Positions 6,598 through 13,106 are shown, counted from the stretch's first letter. The stretch: DNA of 14,427 nucleotides from Clostridiales bacterium (GCA_021205375.1 JAJPXR010000140.1:1-14427), one strand, 5' to 3'. Made by a program: numbers and translations. The notes: a model not told the origin generated them from the sequence alone.

Positions 6598-6635
6598 TGT
6601 GTTGGGTGCTTAGGGCTGGGGAGAGACTGCCAGCC

Positions 6636-7064
6636 TCACAGGGCGGCCAGGGCCTTACCCAGGGCCTCGCACTGAGCGGTGCCCTCGTCATCGGGGGTCT
6701 CAAAGACGGCCAGACCCTGACCGGTGGCCAGAATCGCCCCTGCGCCCTCGGCGCGCTCGGCCCAGTCCAGCATCCACTGGCCCTCGGCCCAGGCGTAGCT
6801 GCCAAAGAGGGCGATTTTGCGCCCGCTGAGGCTGCCTTCCAGCTCGGAGAAGAACGGCTCAAACTCGCTCTCCTCCAGTTGCTCGCTGCCCATGGCGGGG
6901 CAGCCCAGAGCCAACAGGTCATAGCCCAGGGCGGTGGCGGCGTCGGTCTCGCTGACCTGGAGCAGGTCGGTCTCCACCCCGGCGTCGGTCAGGCCCTTCT
7001 GGACGGCCTGGGCCATGGCTTCTGTGTTGCCGGTCATGGACCAGTAAATAACGGCTGCTTTCAT
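6636..7064 (-). CDS. short-chain flavodoxin
   Basis: 142 residues, the usual length of clostridial flavodoxins. Begins MKAAVIYWSMTGNTEAMA with the FMN-phosphate loop SMTGNTE (9-15); the isoalloxazine-contacting loops are around LGCPAMGSEQLEE (53-65) and FGSYAWAEGQW (87-97). It carries electrons in the cytoplasm and commonly replaces ferredoxin when iron is short, which fits its place beside DUF3793 and the feo genes. The reading frame is open for 27 more codons upstream, but the ATG at 7064 starts the flavodoxin fold and has GAGGTG about 9 bases before it. I saw no metal-box operator directly upstream; cotranscription with the DUF3793 gene across 195 bp is possible. Confidence 0.92.
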   Translation of the reverse strand: MKAAVIYWSMTGNTEAMAQAVQKGLTDAGVETDLLQVSETDAATALGYDLLALGCPAMGSEQLEESEFEPFFSELEGSLSGRKIALFGSYAWAEGQWMLDWAERAEGAGAILATGQGLAVFETPDDEGTAQCEALGKALAAL

Positions 7065-7191
7065 AATAAATACACCTCGGTTTTTTATTTTAGCTTTTAG
7101 TATCTGACTTGTCGCTGGTCGCGCTTTACGAACGGTTCTTTTCACTTTTCGTTTTACGTGCTTTGCTTTCCGTCAGTAGTGGCTGGCTACA

Positions 7192-7227
7192 GGGAGAAGC
7201 GCAGCTTCGGAAGTGCCGCTTGACGGC
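7192..7227 (-). repeat. fragment of the modular repeat (module Z)
   Basis: The stretch ending GGAAGTGCCGCTTGACGGC is the reverse complement of the GCCGTCAAGCGGCACTTCC module of copies A and C, with an altered flank GGGAGAAGCGCAGCTTC. The other modules are missing. Confidence 0.6.
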
Positions 7228-7230
7228 AAT

Positions 7231-7258
7231 GGCTAACAGCTAATGGCTAATAGCTTAT
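7231..7258. repeat. heptamer tandem repeat after the DUF3793 gene
   Basis: GGCTAAC AGCTAAT GGCTAAT AGCTTAT, four 7-base units, just beyond the TGA of the DUF3793 gene. Same unit (reverse complement) as at 390-417. Confidence 0.6.
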
Positions 7259-7259
7259 C

Positions 7260-7820
7260 TCAGCAGGCACGGAGAATGTCGTCCAGCTCCATGCCGTGAC
7301 TGGCCTGGTCGATCACGCTGCTGCGGCTGTCCTGATAGGCCCGGAAGAGCTGTTTGGCCCGGTTCACGTCGCCGTAGACCTTCCACTCTCCGGTGTACTT
7401 GCAGTTTTCCCCCTTGTTGGCGATGAACCCCGTCACGTCGTCCAGAGGGTAGCCCAAAAACAGCCCAATTTCGTGGGGAAAGCTGTCCCGCTGGAACCGC
7501 TGGCCCAGCAGCGTCAGCTTGGCCTCCAGGGGCAGCGCCTCCTGGTAGCCCATGCTCTGGAGATACCGCCGCAGCTCCGCCTGGTCCAGACACCGCCCCA
7601 GCGCGTCCGGGCAGTAGACCATCACCACCAGAAAGCGGTCATTTTCCTGGAGCAGTACCAGGTCGTACCCGTAGCGGCGCAGGGTGCTGCGGCACTCGGC
7701 CAGGTCCTGCTGCCAATTTGGATATTTTTCCTTGTGCAGGGTGAAAATATTCGAGGGCTTCACCCGGCGCAGGGTGGGGGAACAGTTCTGGTACAGGCAC
7801 CACTTGAATTGTTCAGACAT
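7260..7820 (-). CDS. DUF3793 family protein
   Basis: 186 residues, cytoplasmic, no membrane segment. The family is recognised from FPHEIG (114-119), GYPLDDV (123-129), NKGENCKYTGEWKVYGD (135-151) and the following AKQLFRAY, which are the hallmark of clostridial DUF3793 proteins. Several cysteines are present (for example Cys8, Cys13, Cys43, Cys70, Cys77, Cys140). Biochemical function is unknown. Its location between a flavodoxin gene and feo genes, and the metal-repressor-like sites on its promoter and in its leader, point to a role in iron limitation or iron-sulfur/flavin metabolism; this is inference. A Shine-Dalgarno AAAGGA lies ~12 bases before the ATG. Confidence 0.88.
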   Translation of the reverse strand: MSEQFKWCLYQNCSPTLRRVKPSNIFTLHKEKYPNWQQDLAECRSTLRRYGYDLVLLQENDRFLVVMVYCPDALGRCLDQAELRRYLQSMGYQEALPLEAKLTLLGQRFQRDSFPHEIGLFLGYPLDDVTGFIANKGENCKYTGEWKVYGDVNRAKQLFRAYQDSRSSVIDQASHGMELDDILRAC

Positions 7821-8072
7821 CGTGCATCATCATCCTTTCCATGCGATCGACCGGAGCAAGTCACATTCCGGTTAGCATAGGATAACCAAAGGGGAGAAAA
7901 GAAACCGCGTTTTGCAGCGGTAATTGTTGGGGGACCGGCGTTGCGTGCATTTAAGCCCCGGTCCCCCGGAGATGGGCGGCGGCAAGCAGAAGGCCGCAGC
8001 CCATGCAGGGGAACAAAGAAAAGCGTCCCGCCAAGGAGTGGGGAGAGAGGAACCCCGGAACTGTCCCTGACA
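7821..8072 (-). promoter_or_regulatory. long structured leader of the DUF3793 gene
   Basis: From the predicted start near 8072 to the ATG is ~250 nt without a convincing gene. It holds a 10-bp perfect stem GGGGGACCGG/CCGGTCCCCC (7929-7938 with 7958-7967, 19-base loop), a second stem of nine pairs with one mismatch (7974-7983 with 7993-8002), and operator 1. Tiny reading frames in it lack ribosome sites. Could be a structured regulatory RNA or carry a second promoter at 7874-7879 (TATGCT). Confidence 0.4.
7870..7887. promoter_or_regulatory. operator 1 (metal-repressor-like palindrome)
   Basis: GGTTAGCATAGGATAACC: arms GGTTA/TAACC; one mismatch from GTTAG-N6-CTAAC. It lies ~50 bases before the DUF3793 ATG and, on the minus strand, overlaps a TATGCT that could be a second -10. 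Confidence 0.6.
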
Positions 8073-8073
8073 G

Positions 8074-8093
8074 GAGTTAGCATACACTAACTC
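8074..8093. promoter_or_regulatory. operator 2 (metal-repressor-like palindrome)
   Basis: GAGTTAG (8074-8080), six bases, CTAACTC (8087-8093): 7-bp perfect arms. It covers the -10 of the minus-strand DUF3793 promoter. Confidence 0.7.
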
Positions 8094-8107
8094 GGCAGAA
8101 TTGTCAA
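8079..8107 (-). promoter_or_regulatory. promoter of the DUF3793 gene
   Basis: On the minus strand: TTGACA (8107-8102), 17-base spacer, TATGCT (8084-8079). The -10 is inside operator 2, as expected for repression when metal is abundant. Confidence 0.7.
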
Positions 8108-8222
8108 GCGTAAATTTGCCCTGCGGCAAAAAAAGAGCGTGTACAAGCGCCCAAAAAAGGCGGGGGCAAGGGAGAGGTTCCTTGTGAATTTGGACAGAGT
8201 TTGTAAAATCTGAAAAAGGTGG

Positions 8223-8251
8223 TTGACATTGGCGTTAGTTGATGCTAACAT
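8223..8251 (+). promoter_or_regulatory. promoter of the feo operon
   Basis: TTGACA (8223-8228), 17-base spacer, TAACAT (8246-8251). Start expected near 8258. Operator 3 overlaps the spacer and -10; operator 4 covers about +5 to +20. Confidence 0.75.
8234..8249. promoter_or_regulatory. operator 3 on the feo promoter
   Basis: GTTAG-TTGATG-CTAAC, perfect 5-bp arms, between -35 and -10 of the feo promoter. Confidence 0.7.
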
Positions 8252-8262
8252 ATCGGGTGGAA

Positions 8263-8278
8263 GTTAGGCGAGCCTAAC
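8263..8278. promoter_or_regulatory. operator 4 downstream of the feo start
   Basis: GTTAGGCGAGCCTAAC, perfect 7-bp arms around GA. Centre is 29 bp from operator 3. The arms TTAGGC/GCCTAA resemble DtxR/IdeR-type sites. Confidence 0.75.
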
Positions 8279-8348
8279 GGCCCTTTTCCTGTTGGAGAAG
8301 TACCCAAAAACCCGACAGCGACAAAAGAGACAAGGAGATGAATCGCTT

Positions 8349-8558
8349 ATGCCGTTGACAATGGCAGAGACGGGCCAGGAAAAGCTCATCCGGCGGGTTG
8401 GCGGAAAGGCGGAGACCAGACAGTTTCTGGAGAACCTGGGATTTGTCCCCGGGGCGCTGGTCACCGTGGTCTCTGAGCTTGGAGGCAACCTGATCGTCAA
8501 AATCAAGGAGTCCCGGGTGGCCATCAGCCGGGAAATGGCGATGAAAATTATTGTTTAG
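8349..8558 (+). CDS. feoA: FeoA family protein, first copy
   Basis: 69 residues, small SH3-like beta-barrel. FeoA proteins act in the cytoplasm with FeoB and are thought to modulate its GTPase or transport activity. Visible pattern: ETRQFLENLGFVPGALVTVVSELGGNLIVKIKESRVAISREMAMKIIV, that is, the family's R.L..LG..PG..V.V......N.iV.i...r.Ai....A..i.V. The frame is open further upstream, but the ATG at 8349 fits the family length and has AAGGAG 11 bases before it. The stop lies within the ribosome site of the next feoA gene, so the two are coupled. Confidence 0.9.
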   Translation: MPLTMAETGQEKLIRRVGGKAETRQFLENLGFVPGALVTVVSELGGNLIVKIKESRVAISREMAMKIIV

Positions 8559-8571
8559 GGGGATGAACGCA

Positions 8572-8793
8572 ATGAAAACCATGAAAGAGGCCAAGGTAGG
8601 GGAGACCCTGAAAGTGACCAAAATCACCGGCACAGGCGCAGTGAAGCGCCGCATTATGGACATGGGCATCACCAAGGGCGTGGAGATCTACGTCCGCAAG
8701 GTGGCTCCGCTGGGGGACCCGGTGGAGATCACCGTCCGGGGCTATGAGCTTTCCCTGCGGAAAGAGGACGCGGAAATGATCCAGGTCCAGTGA
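8572..8793 (+). CDS. feoA: FeoA family protein, second copy
   Basis: 73 residues from MKTMKEAKVG. A more typical FeoA than its neighbour: GAVKRRIMDMGITKGVEIYVRKVAPLGDPVEITVRGYELSLRKEDAEMIQV shows the RR.mDMGi..G......APLGDP.ei.vRGY.LSLR..da..I.V pattern. ATGs at 8563 and 8581 are alternatives; 8572 is 9 bases after AGGGGG and is preferred. Two dissimilar FeoA proteins beside one FeoB are common in clostridial feo clusters and may form a mixed regulatory complex (inference). Confidence 0.93.
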   Translation: MKTMKEAKVGETLKVTKITGTGAVKRRIMDMGITKGVEIYVRKVAPLGDPVEITVRGYELSLRKEDAEMIQVQ

Positions 8794-8807
8794 ACAAACT
8801 GACCCCA

Positions 8808-8825
8808 TACGGCCGAAAGGCCGTA
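8808..8825 (+). other. GAAA-capped hairpin between feoA and feoB
   Basis: TACGGCC-GAAA-GGCCGTA, a 7-bp stem with a GNRA tetraloop, 14 bases after the second feoA stop. It is followed by A's, not T's, so it is not an intrinsic terminator on the plus strand. It may protect or separate the feoA message. Confidence 0.5.
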
Positions 8826-8840
8826 AAAAAAGGACTATGT

Positions 8841-8856
8841 GTTAGGAAATGCTAAC
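8841..8856. promoter_or_regulatory. operator 5 upstream of feoB
   Basis: GTTAG-GAAATG-CTAAC, perfect 5-bp arms. I see no convincing promoter with it. Confidence 0.65.
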
Positions 8857-8860
8857 GGGA

Positions 8861-8876
8861 GTTAGCAAAAACGAAC
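8861..8876. promoter_or_regulatory. operator 6 upstream of feoB (one mismatch)
   Basis: GTTAG-CAAAAA-CGAAC, one mismatch in the right arm. Centre is 20 bp from operator 5, about two helical turns, so both would face the same side of the DNA. Confidence 0.45.
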
Positions 8877-8914
8877 AAATCTATCGTTCAAACCTAGAAA
8901 AGAGGGAAGCAGCT

Positions 8915-11410
8915 ATGAGTATTAAGATTGCCCTTGCCGGCAACCCCAACTGCGGCAAGACCACACTGTTTAATGCGCTGACCGGCTCCAACCAGTTTGT
9001 GGGCAACTGGCCCGGCGTCACCGTGGAGAAGAAGGAGGGCACCCTGAAAGGCCATAAGGACGTGGCCATTATGGACCTGCCCGGCATCTACTCCCTTTCG
9101 CCCTACACGCTGGAAGAGATCGTGGCCCGGAACTACCTGATCGACGAGCGGCCCGACGCCATTTTGAACATCATCGACGGCACCAACCTGGAGCGGAACC
9201 TGTATCTGACCACCCAGTTGGTGGAGCTGGGTATCCCCGTGGTGGTGGCCGTCAACATGATGGACATGGTGGAGAAGTCCGGCGACGCTATCAACAGCCA
9301 ACGTCTGGCCAAAGACCTGGGCGTGCAGGTGGTGGAGATTTCCGCCCTAAAGGGCACCAACGTCATGGAGGCCGCCGAAGCCGCCGTCAAGGTGGCGGAG
9401 TCCGGCGTCAAGACCGAACCCAAGCACCGTTTCAGCGGCAGCGTGGAACATGCCCTGGCCCACATCGAGGAGCTGCTGCTCCACAACCTGCCCGCCGAGC
9501 AGCAGCGGTGGTTCGCCATCAAGCTCTTTGAGCGGGACGAGAAGGTCATCGAGAAGCTGGGCGTCTCTGAGGCGAACCTGGCCCACATCGAGAAGGACAT
9601 CCAGTCCTGCGAAGAGGAGATGGACGACGACGCGGAGTCCATCATCACCGCCGAGCGGTACAATTACATCGGCTCCATCATCGACGACAGCCTGAAAAAG
9701 AGCAGCAAGGAAAAGCTCAGCACCTCCGACAAGATCGACAAAATCGTCACCAACCGAATTTTGGCCCTGCCCATCTTCGCCCTGGTCATGTTCCTGGTGT
9801 ACTACGTCTCCGTCACCACCGTGGGCGGTTGGGCCACCGACTGGGCCAACGACGGCGTGTTTGGCGACGGCTGGCACTTCGCCTGGATCGGCGACAGCGC
9901 CTACTGCGACGCCGCCGACGAATACGGCGAGGCCACCAACGCCATCGACGCCTTCATCGAGCTGGGCGGCGAGGACGGCGAAGCCCTGGCTGAGGCGCTG
10001 GACGCGGAGTCCGAGAGCTTCGACGCTGACGCGGCGCTGACTGCCCTGACTACTTACGCCGCACAGTACAGCGAGGCGGACACCGCCACCATTGAGCTGG
10101 AGGACGAAGAGACCCTGGCAACGGAAGAGGCCACCTACACCGGCGCAGATTTGGCCGCCGCTGTGGAGGTCTACGCGGCCTACGGCTGTGAGGAGCCTGA
10201 CCCCGCCAACTACGGCATTTGGGTCCCCGGTATCCCTGTGCTGCTGGGTAACTTGCTGGAGTCCGCCAACGTCGCCCCCTGGCTGGAGGGCCTGATCCTG
10301 GACGGCATTGTGGCCGGCTGCGGCGCGGTGCTGGGCTTTGTGCCTCAGATGCTGGTGCTGTTCATCTTCCTGGCCTTCCTGGAAGCCTGCGGCTACATGG
10401 CCCGTATCGCCTTCATCATGGACCGGGTGTTCCGGCGGTTCGGCCTGTCCGGTAAGTCCTTCATTCCCATCCTCATCGGCACCGGCTGCGGTGTGCCTGG
10501 TATCATGGCCTCCCGGACCATCGAGAACGAGCGGGACCGCAAAATGACCATCATGACCACCACCTTTATCCCCTGCGGCGCAAAGCTGCCCTTCATCGCC
10601 ATGGTTGCGGGCGCGATTTTCGGCGGCGCGCCCTGGGTGGCCCCCTCCGCCTACTTCCTGGGCATTGCCGCCATCATCTGCTCCGGTATCATCCTGAAAA
10701 AGACCAAGCTGTTTGTCGGCGACCCCGCCCCCTTCGTCATGGAGCTGCCCCCCTACCATATGCCCACTGTGGGCAACGTACTGCGGAGCATGTGGGAGCG
10801 CGGCTGGAGCTTCATCAAGAAGGCTGGCACCATCATCCTGCTGTCCACCATTCTTGTGTGGTTCACCACCTACTTCGGTTTCATCGACGGGGCGTTCACC
10901 ATGCTGGAGGAGGACCAGATCGACTACAGCATCCTGGCCACCATCGGCAAGGCCATTGCCTGGCTGTTCATTCCTCTGGGCTGGGGCAACTGGCAGGCTG
11001 CCGTGGCCTCCATCACCGGTCTGGTGGCGAAAGAGAACATCGTCGGCACCCTGGGCATCCTCTACAACGCCGGGGACGGCACCGTCTATCAGAACATGGG
11101 CGCGGCATTCACCGCCGTCAGCGGCTACTCCTTCCTGGCCTTTAACCTGCTGTGCGCTCCCTGCTTCGCCGCCATGGGCGCCATCAAGCGGGAGATGAAC
11201 AACATGAAGTGGTTCTGGATCGCCATTGGCTATCAGTGCGGCTTCGCCTATCTGGTGGCGCTGGTGGTCAACCAGTTGGGCGGCCTCGTCACCGGGCAGG
11301 GCTTCGGCATCTTCACCGTGATCGCCATTGCCGTTGTGGTGCTGTTCTTCTACCTGCTGTTCCGCCCCGCCAAGACCGGGGAGACCCTGAGAGACAAGGC
11401 CAGAGTGTAA
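8915..11410 (+). CDS. feoB: ferrous iron transporter FeoB with acidic loop insertion
   Basis: 831 residues. Fe(II) uptake protein with an N-terminal G domain: G1 GNPNCGKTT (9-17), G2 Thr in NWPGVT (31-36), G3 DLPG (54-57), G4 NMMD (114-117), G5 SALKG (143-147); then a helical guanine-dissociation-inhibitor region and a polytopic membrane domain with gate motifs GTGCGVPG (Cys525) and FIPCGAKLP (Cys554). Between the first membrane segment (ending near residue 300) and VPGIPVLLG is a ~120-residue insertion (317-436) with 31 Asp/Glu and no Lys/Arg, flanked by two cysteines. It should lie outside the cell. The frame is open upstream, but ATG 8915 begins the G domain and follows AGAGGGA. Operators 5 and 6 precede it. 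Confidence 0.97.
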   Translation: MSIKIALAGNPNCGKTTLFNALTGSNQFVGNWPGVTVEKKEGTLKGHKDVAIMDLPGIYSLSPYTLEEIVARNYLIDERPDAILNIIDGTNLERNLYLTTQLVELGIPVVVAVNMMDMVEKSGDAINSQRLAKDLGVQVVEISALKGTNVMEAAEAAVKVAESGVKTEPKHRFSGSVEHALAHIEELLLHNLPAEQQRWFAIKLFERDEKVIEKLGVSEANLAHIEKDIQSCEEEMDDDAESIITAERYNYIGSIIDDSLKKSSKEKLSTSDKIDKIVTNRILALPIFALVMFLVYYVSVTTVGGWATDWANDGVFGDGWHFAWIGDSAYCDAADEYGEATNAIDAFIELGGEDGEALAEALDAESESFDADAALTALTTYAAQYSEADTATIELEDEETLATEEATYTGADLAAAVEVYAAYGCEEPDPANYGIWVPGIPVLLGNLLESANVAPWLEGLILDGIVAGCGAVLGFVPQMLVLFIFLAFLEACGYMARIAFIMDRVFRRFGLSGKSFIPILIGTGCGVPGIMASRTIENERDRKMTIMTTTFIPCGAKLPFIAMVAGAIFGGAPWVAPSAYFLGIAAIICSGIILKKTKLFVGDPAPFVMELPPYHMPTVGNVLRSMWERGWSFIKKAGTIILLSTILVWFTTYFGFIDGAFTMLEEDQIDYSILATIGKAIAWLFIPLGWGNWQAAVASITGLVAKENIVGTLGILYNAGDGTVYQNMGAAFTAVSGYSFLAFNLLCAPCFAAMGAIKREMNNMKWFWIAIGYQCGFAYLVALVVNQLGGLVTGQGFGIFTVIAIAVVVLFFYLLFRPAKTGETLRDKARV

Positions 11411-11446
11411 CCCCCATTTTCAACGACTATTAAGGAGGAATGTGCA

Positions 11447-11653
11447 ATGATCGCATGGCTCACCGCCAACGCGGGGACCATCGTCGTGGGACTGATCCTT
11501 CTTGCCATCGTCGCGGCCATCCTCCGTGGGATGCTCCGCGACCGCAAGCAGGGAAAACACTCCTGCGGCGGCGGATGCGCCGGTTGTCCCCACGCCTGCG
11601 GCGGCAGTAGCTGCCACACCGCTGCGCCGGGGATGACGGAGCGCAAGCAATAA
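11447..11653 (+). CDS. FeoB-associated Cys-rich membrane protein
   Basis: 68 residues. One N-terminal membrane segment (about 6-29), then a basic stretch RDRKQGKH and a cysteine cluster C-x3-C-x2-C-x3-C-x4-C (Cys40, 44, 47, 51, 56). This layout matches the FeoB-associated Cys-rich membrane family found after feoB in Firmicutes; a role in handling Fe(II) at the inner mouth of FeoB or in regulation has been suggested, not proven. AAGGAGG is 8 bases before the ATG. It is the last gene of the feo operon, 36 bases after feoB and just before a terminator. Confidence 0.92.
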   Translation: MIAWLTANAGTIVVGLILLAIVAAILRGMLRDRKQGKHSCGGGCAGCPHACGGSSCHTAAPGMTERKQ

Positions 11654-11660
11654 GCAATAC

Positions 11661-11705
11661 AAAAAGGCTGACTACCTGAGAAAATCGGGCGGTCAGCCTT
11701 TTTTG
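11661..11705 (+). terminator. terminator of the feo operon
   Basis: AAAAAGGCTGAC (11661-11672) pairs with GTCAGCCTTTTTT (11692-11704); GC stem with a long loop and a run of T's. Classic intrinsic terminator. Confidence 0.9.
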
Positions 11706-11710
11706 TTCGT

Positions 11711-11775
11711 GGTGGAGGGGGATAACCCCTCCACCATGCTTCGCATGGTCCCCCTCCCCTTTCAGGGGAGGCAAG
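11711..11775 (-). repeat. modular repeat element, copy E, with extra palindrome
   Basis: Minus-orientation copy with module X (CCTCCCCTTTCAGGGGAGG, 11754-11772) and module Y1 (CCATGC-TTC-GCATGG, 11734-11748), lacking module Z. At its outer end GGTGGAGGGG (11711-11720) and CCCCTCCACC (11726-11735) form a perfect 10-bp inverted repeat around GATAA. The stretch 11776-11855 up to the capA stop holds nothing I can identify. Confidence 0.7.
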
Positions 11776-11855
11776 AGAAGCGGTCAGTTGTCAAACTGTG
11801 GATTTCTGTAGAAAAGGTGTGCTATATTGGACAAAAATTGAAGAAATACCCCGCT

Positions 11856-13106
11856 TTAGGCTTCCTTCTCCGCCACCACGCCCCCATCGTCAATGGTGAC
11901 ATTGGAGCCGGGCAGACTTGTCAGATAGTTATACATGGCCCGCTGGCTGTCCGCATTTTCCAGCCAGGTGACGGTGGCGCTGGCCTGCTGGTAAGCGGGG
12001 ACGATTTGGCAGGAGACCTCCCGCACGCCGTTTTTGTCCCCGGTCAGGGTGACGTTGACCAGCATGGTGTACTCCTCTTTGCGGCTGAACCAGTAGTTGC
12101 CCAGGGAGTAGAAGATGGGGACGCCGTTGTAGTACCGCACCCCCTGGAGCTGGTGGGGGTGGTCGCCAATGACCAGGTCGGCCCCCGCGTCCACAAGAGC
12201 GTCGCCCACCTCCGTCTGATACTCCTCCAAGTCGGCGGTGCCTTCGATGCCCCAGTGCATGTAGACCACCACGAAGTCCGCCCGCTCCTTCGCCTCGCCC
12301 ACCCGCTGGTAGAGCAAGTCGGTGTCGTAGGCGGTGTAGAAGGTGCCGGGGCTGTCGCTGGTGGCGGGCTTGGTCTGGGCCGACCACTCCACCCGGCTGG
12401 CGGCGATATAGGCCACGGTGCAGTTTTCCAACTGGGCGTAATAGACGGCGCTGGCGTCCTCCAAATCCTCTCCCGCGCCGATGCGGGCGATGCCCGCCCC
12501 GTCCAACGTGTCCAGGGTATCCAACAGGGCCTCCTCTCCGTAGTCATAGATGTGGTTGTTGGCGAGAACTGCCACGTCTACCCCCAGCTCCTCCAGCACC
12601 GAGACGCGGGAGGGACTGGCCCGGTAGGTATAGGTTTTGTCCTCCAGCGGGGTGCCACGGCTGCTGTAGGTGAACTCGTTATTCAGGCACATAATGTCCG
12701 CGCCGGTCATATAGTTCCGCAGCGTCTCGCTGACGCAGCCGGAGAGACCGTAGGAGTCCAGCGCGGCGGTGGTGTACTGCCCTTCCGCCAGGTTCACGTC
12801 ACCGGCGAAGCAGAGGGTGTATTCATAGGCGGTGTCCGGGTCGGGTTCGAAGGCTTTCGGTTCCGGCTCTGTGGGAATTTCTTCTGTGGGCTGGGCGGAG
12901 CTGTCCCCGGCGGCGCTGGAATCGGCGGGGTCGGTTTCCGGTTCTGTTTCCGTGGAACTATCCGCAGAGGATACCGCCCCAACGCTTTCCTCCGCCGAAA
13001 GGCTGGATTCCTCCTCCGCCGTCTGGCCGCAGGCGGCCAAACTCAGCGCCAGCGCAAAACTCAGCAGCAGGGCAAGGACCTGCCGGGCAGTTTTTCGCCG
13101 GCTCAT
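11856..13106 (-). CDS. CapA-family lipoprotein (PgsA/CapA metallophosphatase-like)
   Basis: 416 residues. Basic N-terminus, hydrophobic segment and lipobox LAAC (Cys26) make it a lipoprotein; residues ~28-90 are a low-complexity Ser/Glu/Pro/Thr spacer. The CapA domain follows: FAGDVN (Asp103), NNEF (142-145), LANNHIYDYG (181-190), HWGIEGT (His284), IGDHPHQLQG (313-322) and FYSLGNYWFS (332-341), all the expected metal-site motifs of this calcineurin-like fold. CapA takes part in poly-gamma-glutamate capsule export in Bacillus, but no capB or capC is here, so the substrate is unknown. ATG overlaps the DUF4317 stop by 4 bases (ATGA), with GAGGG upstream. Confidence 0.93.
   Translation of the reverse strand: MSRRKTARQVLALLLSFALALSLAACGQTAEEESSLSAEESVGAVSSADSSTETEPETDPADSSAAGDSSAQPTEEIPTEPEPKAFEPDPDTAYEYTLCFAGDVNLAEGQYTTAALDSYGLSGCVSETLRNYMTGADIMCLNNEFTYSSRGTPLEDKTYTYRASPSRVSVLEELGVDVAVLANNHIYDYGEEALLDTLDTLDGAGIARIGAGEDLEDASAVYYAQLENCTVAYIAASRVEWSAQTKPATSDSPGTFYTAYDTDLLYQRVGEAKERADFVVVYMHWGIEGTADLEEYQTEVGDALVDAGADLVIGDHPHQLQGVRYYNGVPIFYSLGNYWFSRKEEYTMLVNVTLTGDKNGVREVSCQIVPAYQQASATVTWLENADSQRAMYNYLTSLPGSNVTIDDGGVVAEKEA

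Noticed and set aside
8011..8093. Cobalamin- or NiCo-riboswitch-like words near operator 2
   Set aside because: Scattered short matches (CCCGCC, AACTGT, GGGACA) without the ordered conserved core, so no call made.
7760..8129. Small minus-strand reading frames in the DUF3793 leader
   Set aside because: No ribosome sites; one begins upstream of the predicted promoter and another overlaps the DUF3793 gene; products are low in similarity to anything I know.
7870..8876. Fur boxes at the feo region
   Set aside because: The palindromes are GTTAG-N6-CTAAC and lack the GATAATGATAAT pattern; DtxR-like sites fit better.
9347..10759. 470-codon open frame on the minus strand opposite feoB
   Set aside because: Entirely inside feoB; composition typical of a reverse-frame shadow in GC-rich DNA.
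521..11775. Spaced repeats as a CRISPR array
   Set aside because: Copies are kilobases apart, in both orientations, with no regular spacers and no cas genes.
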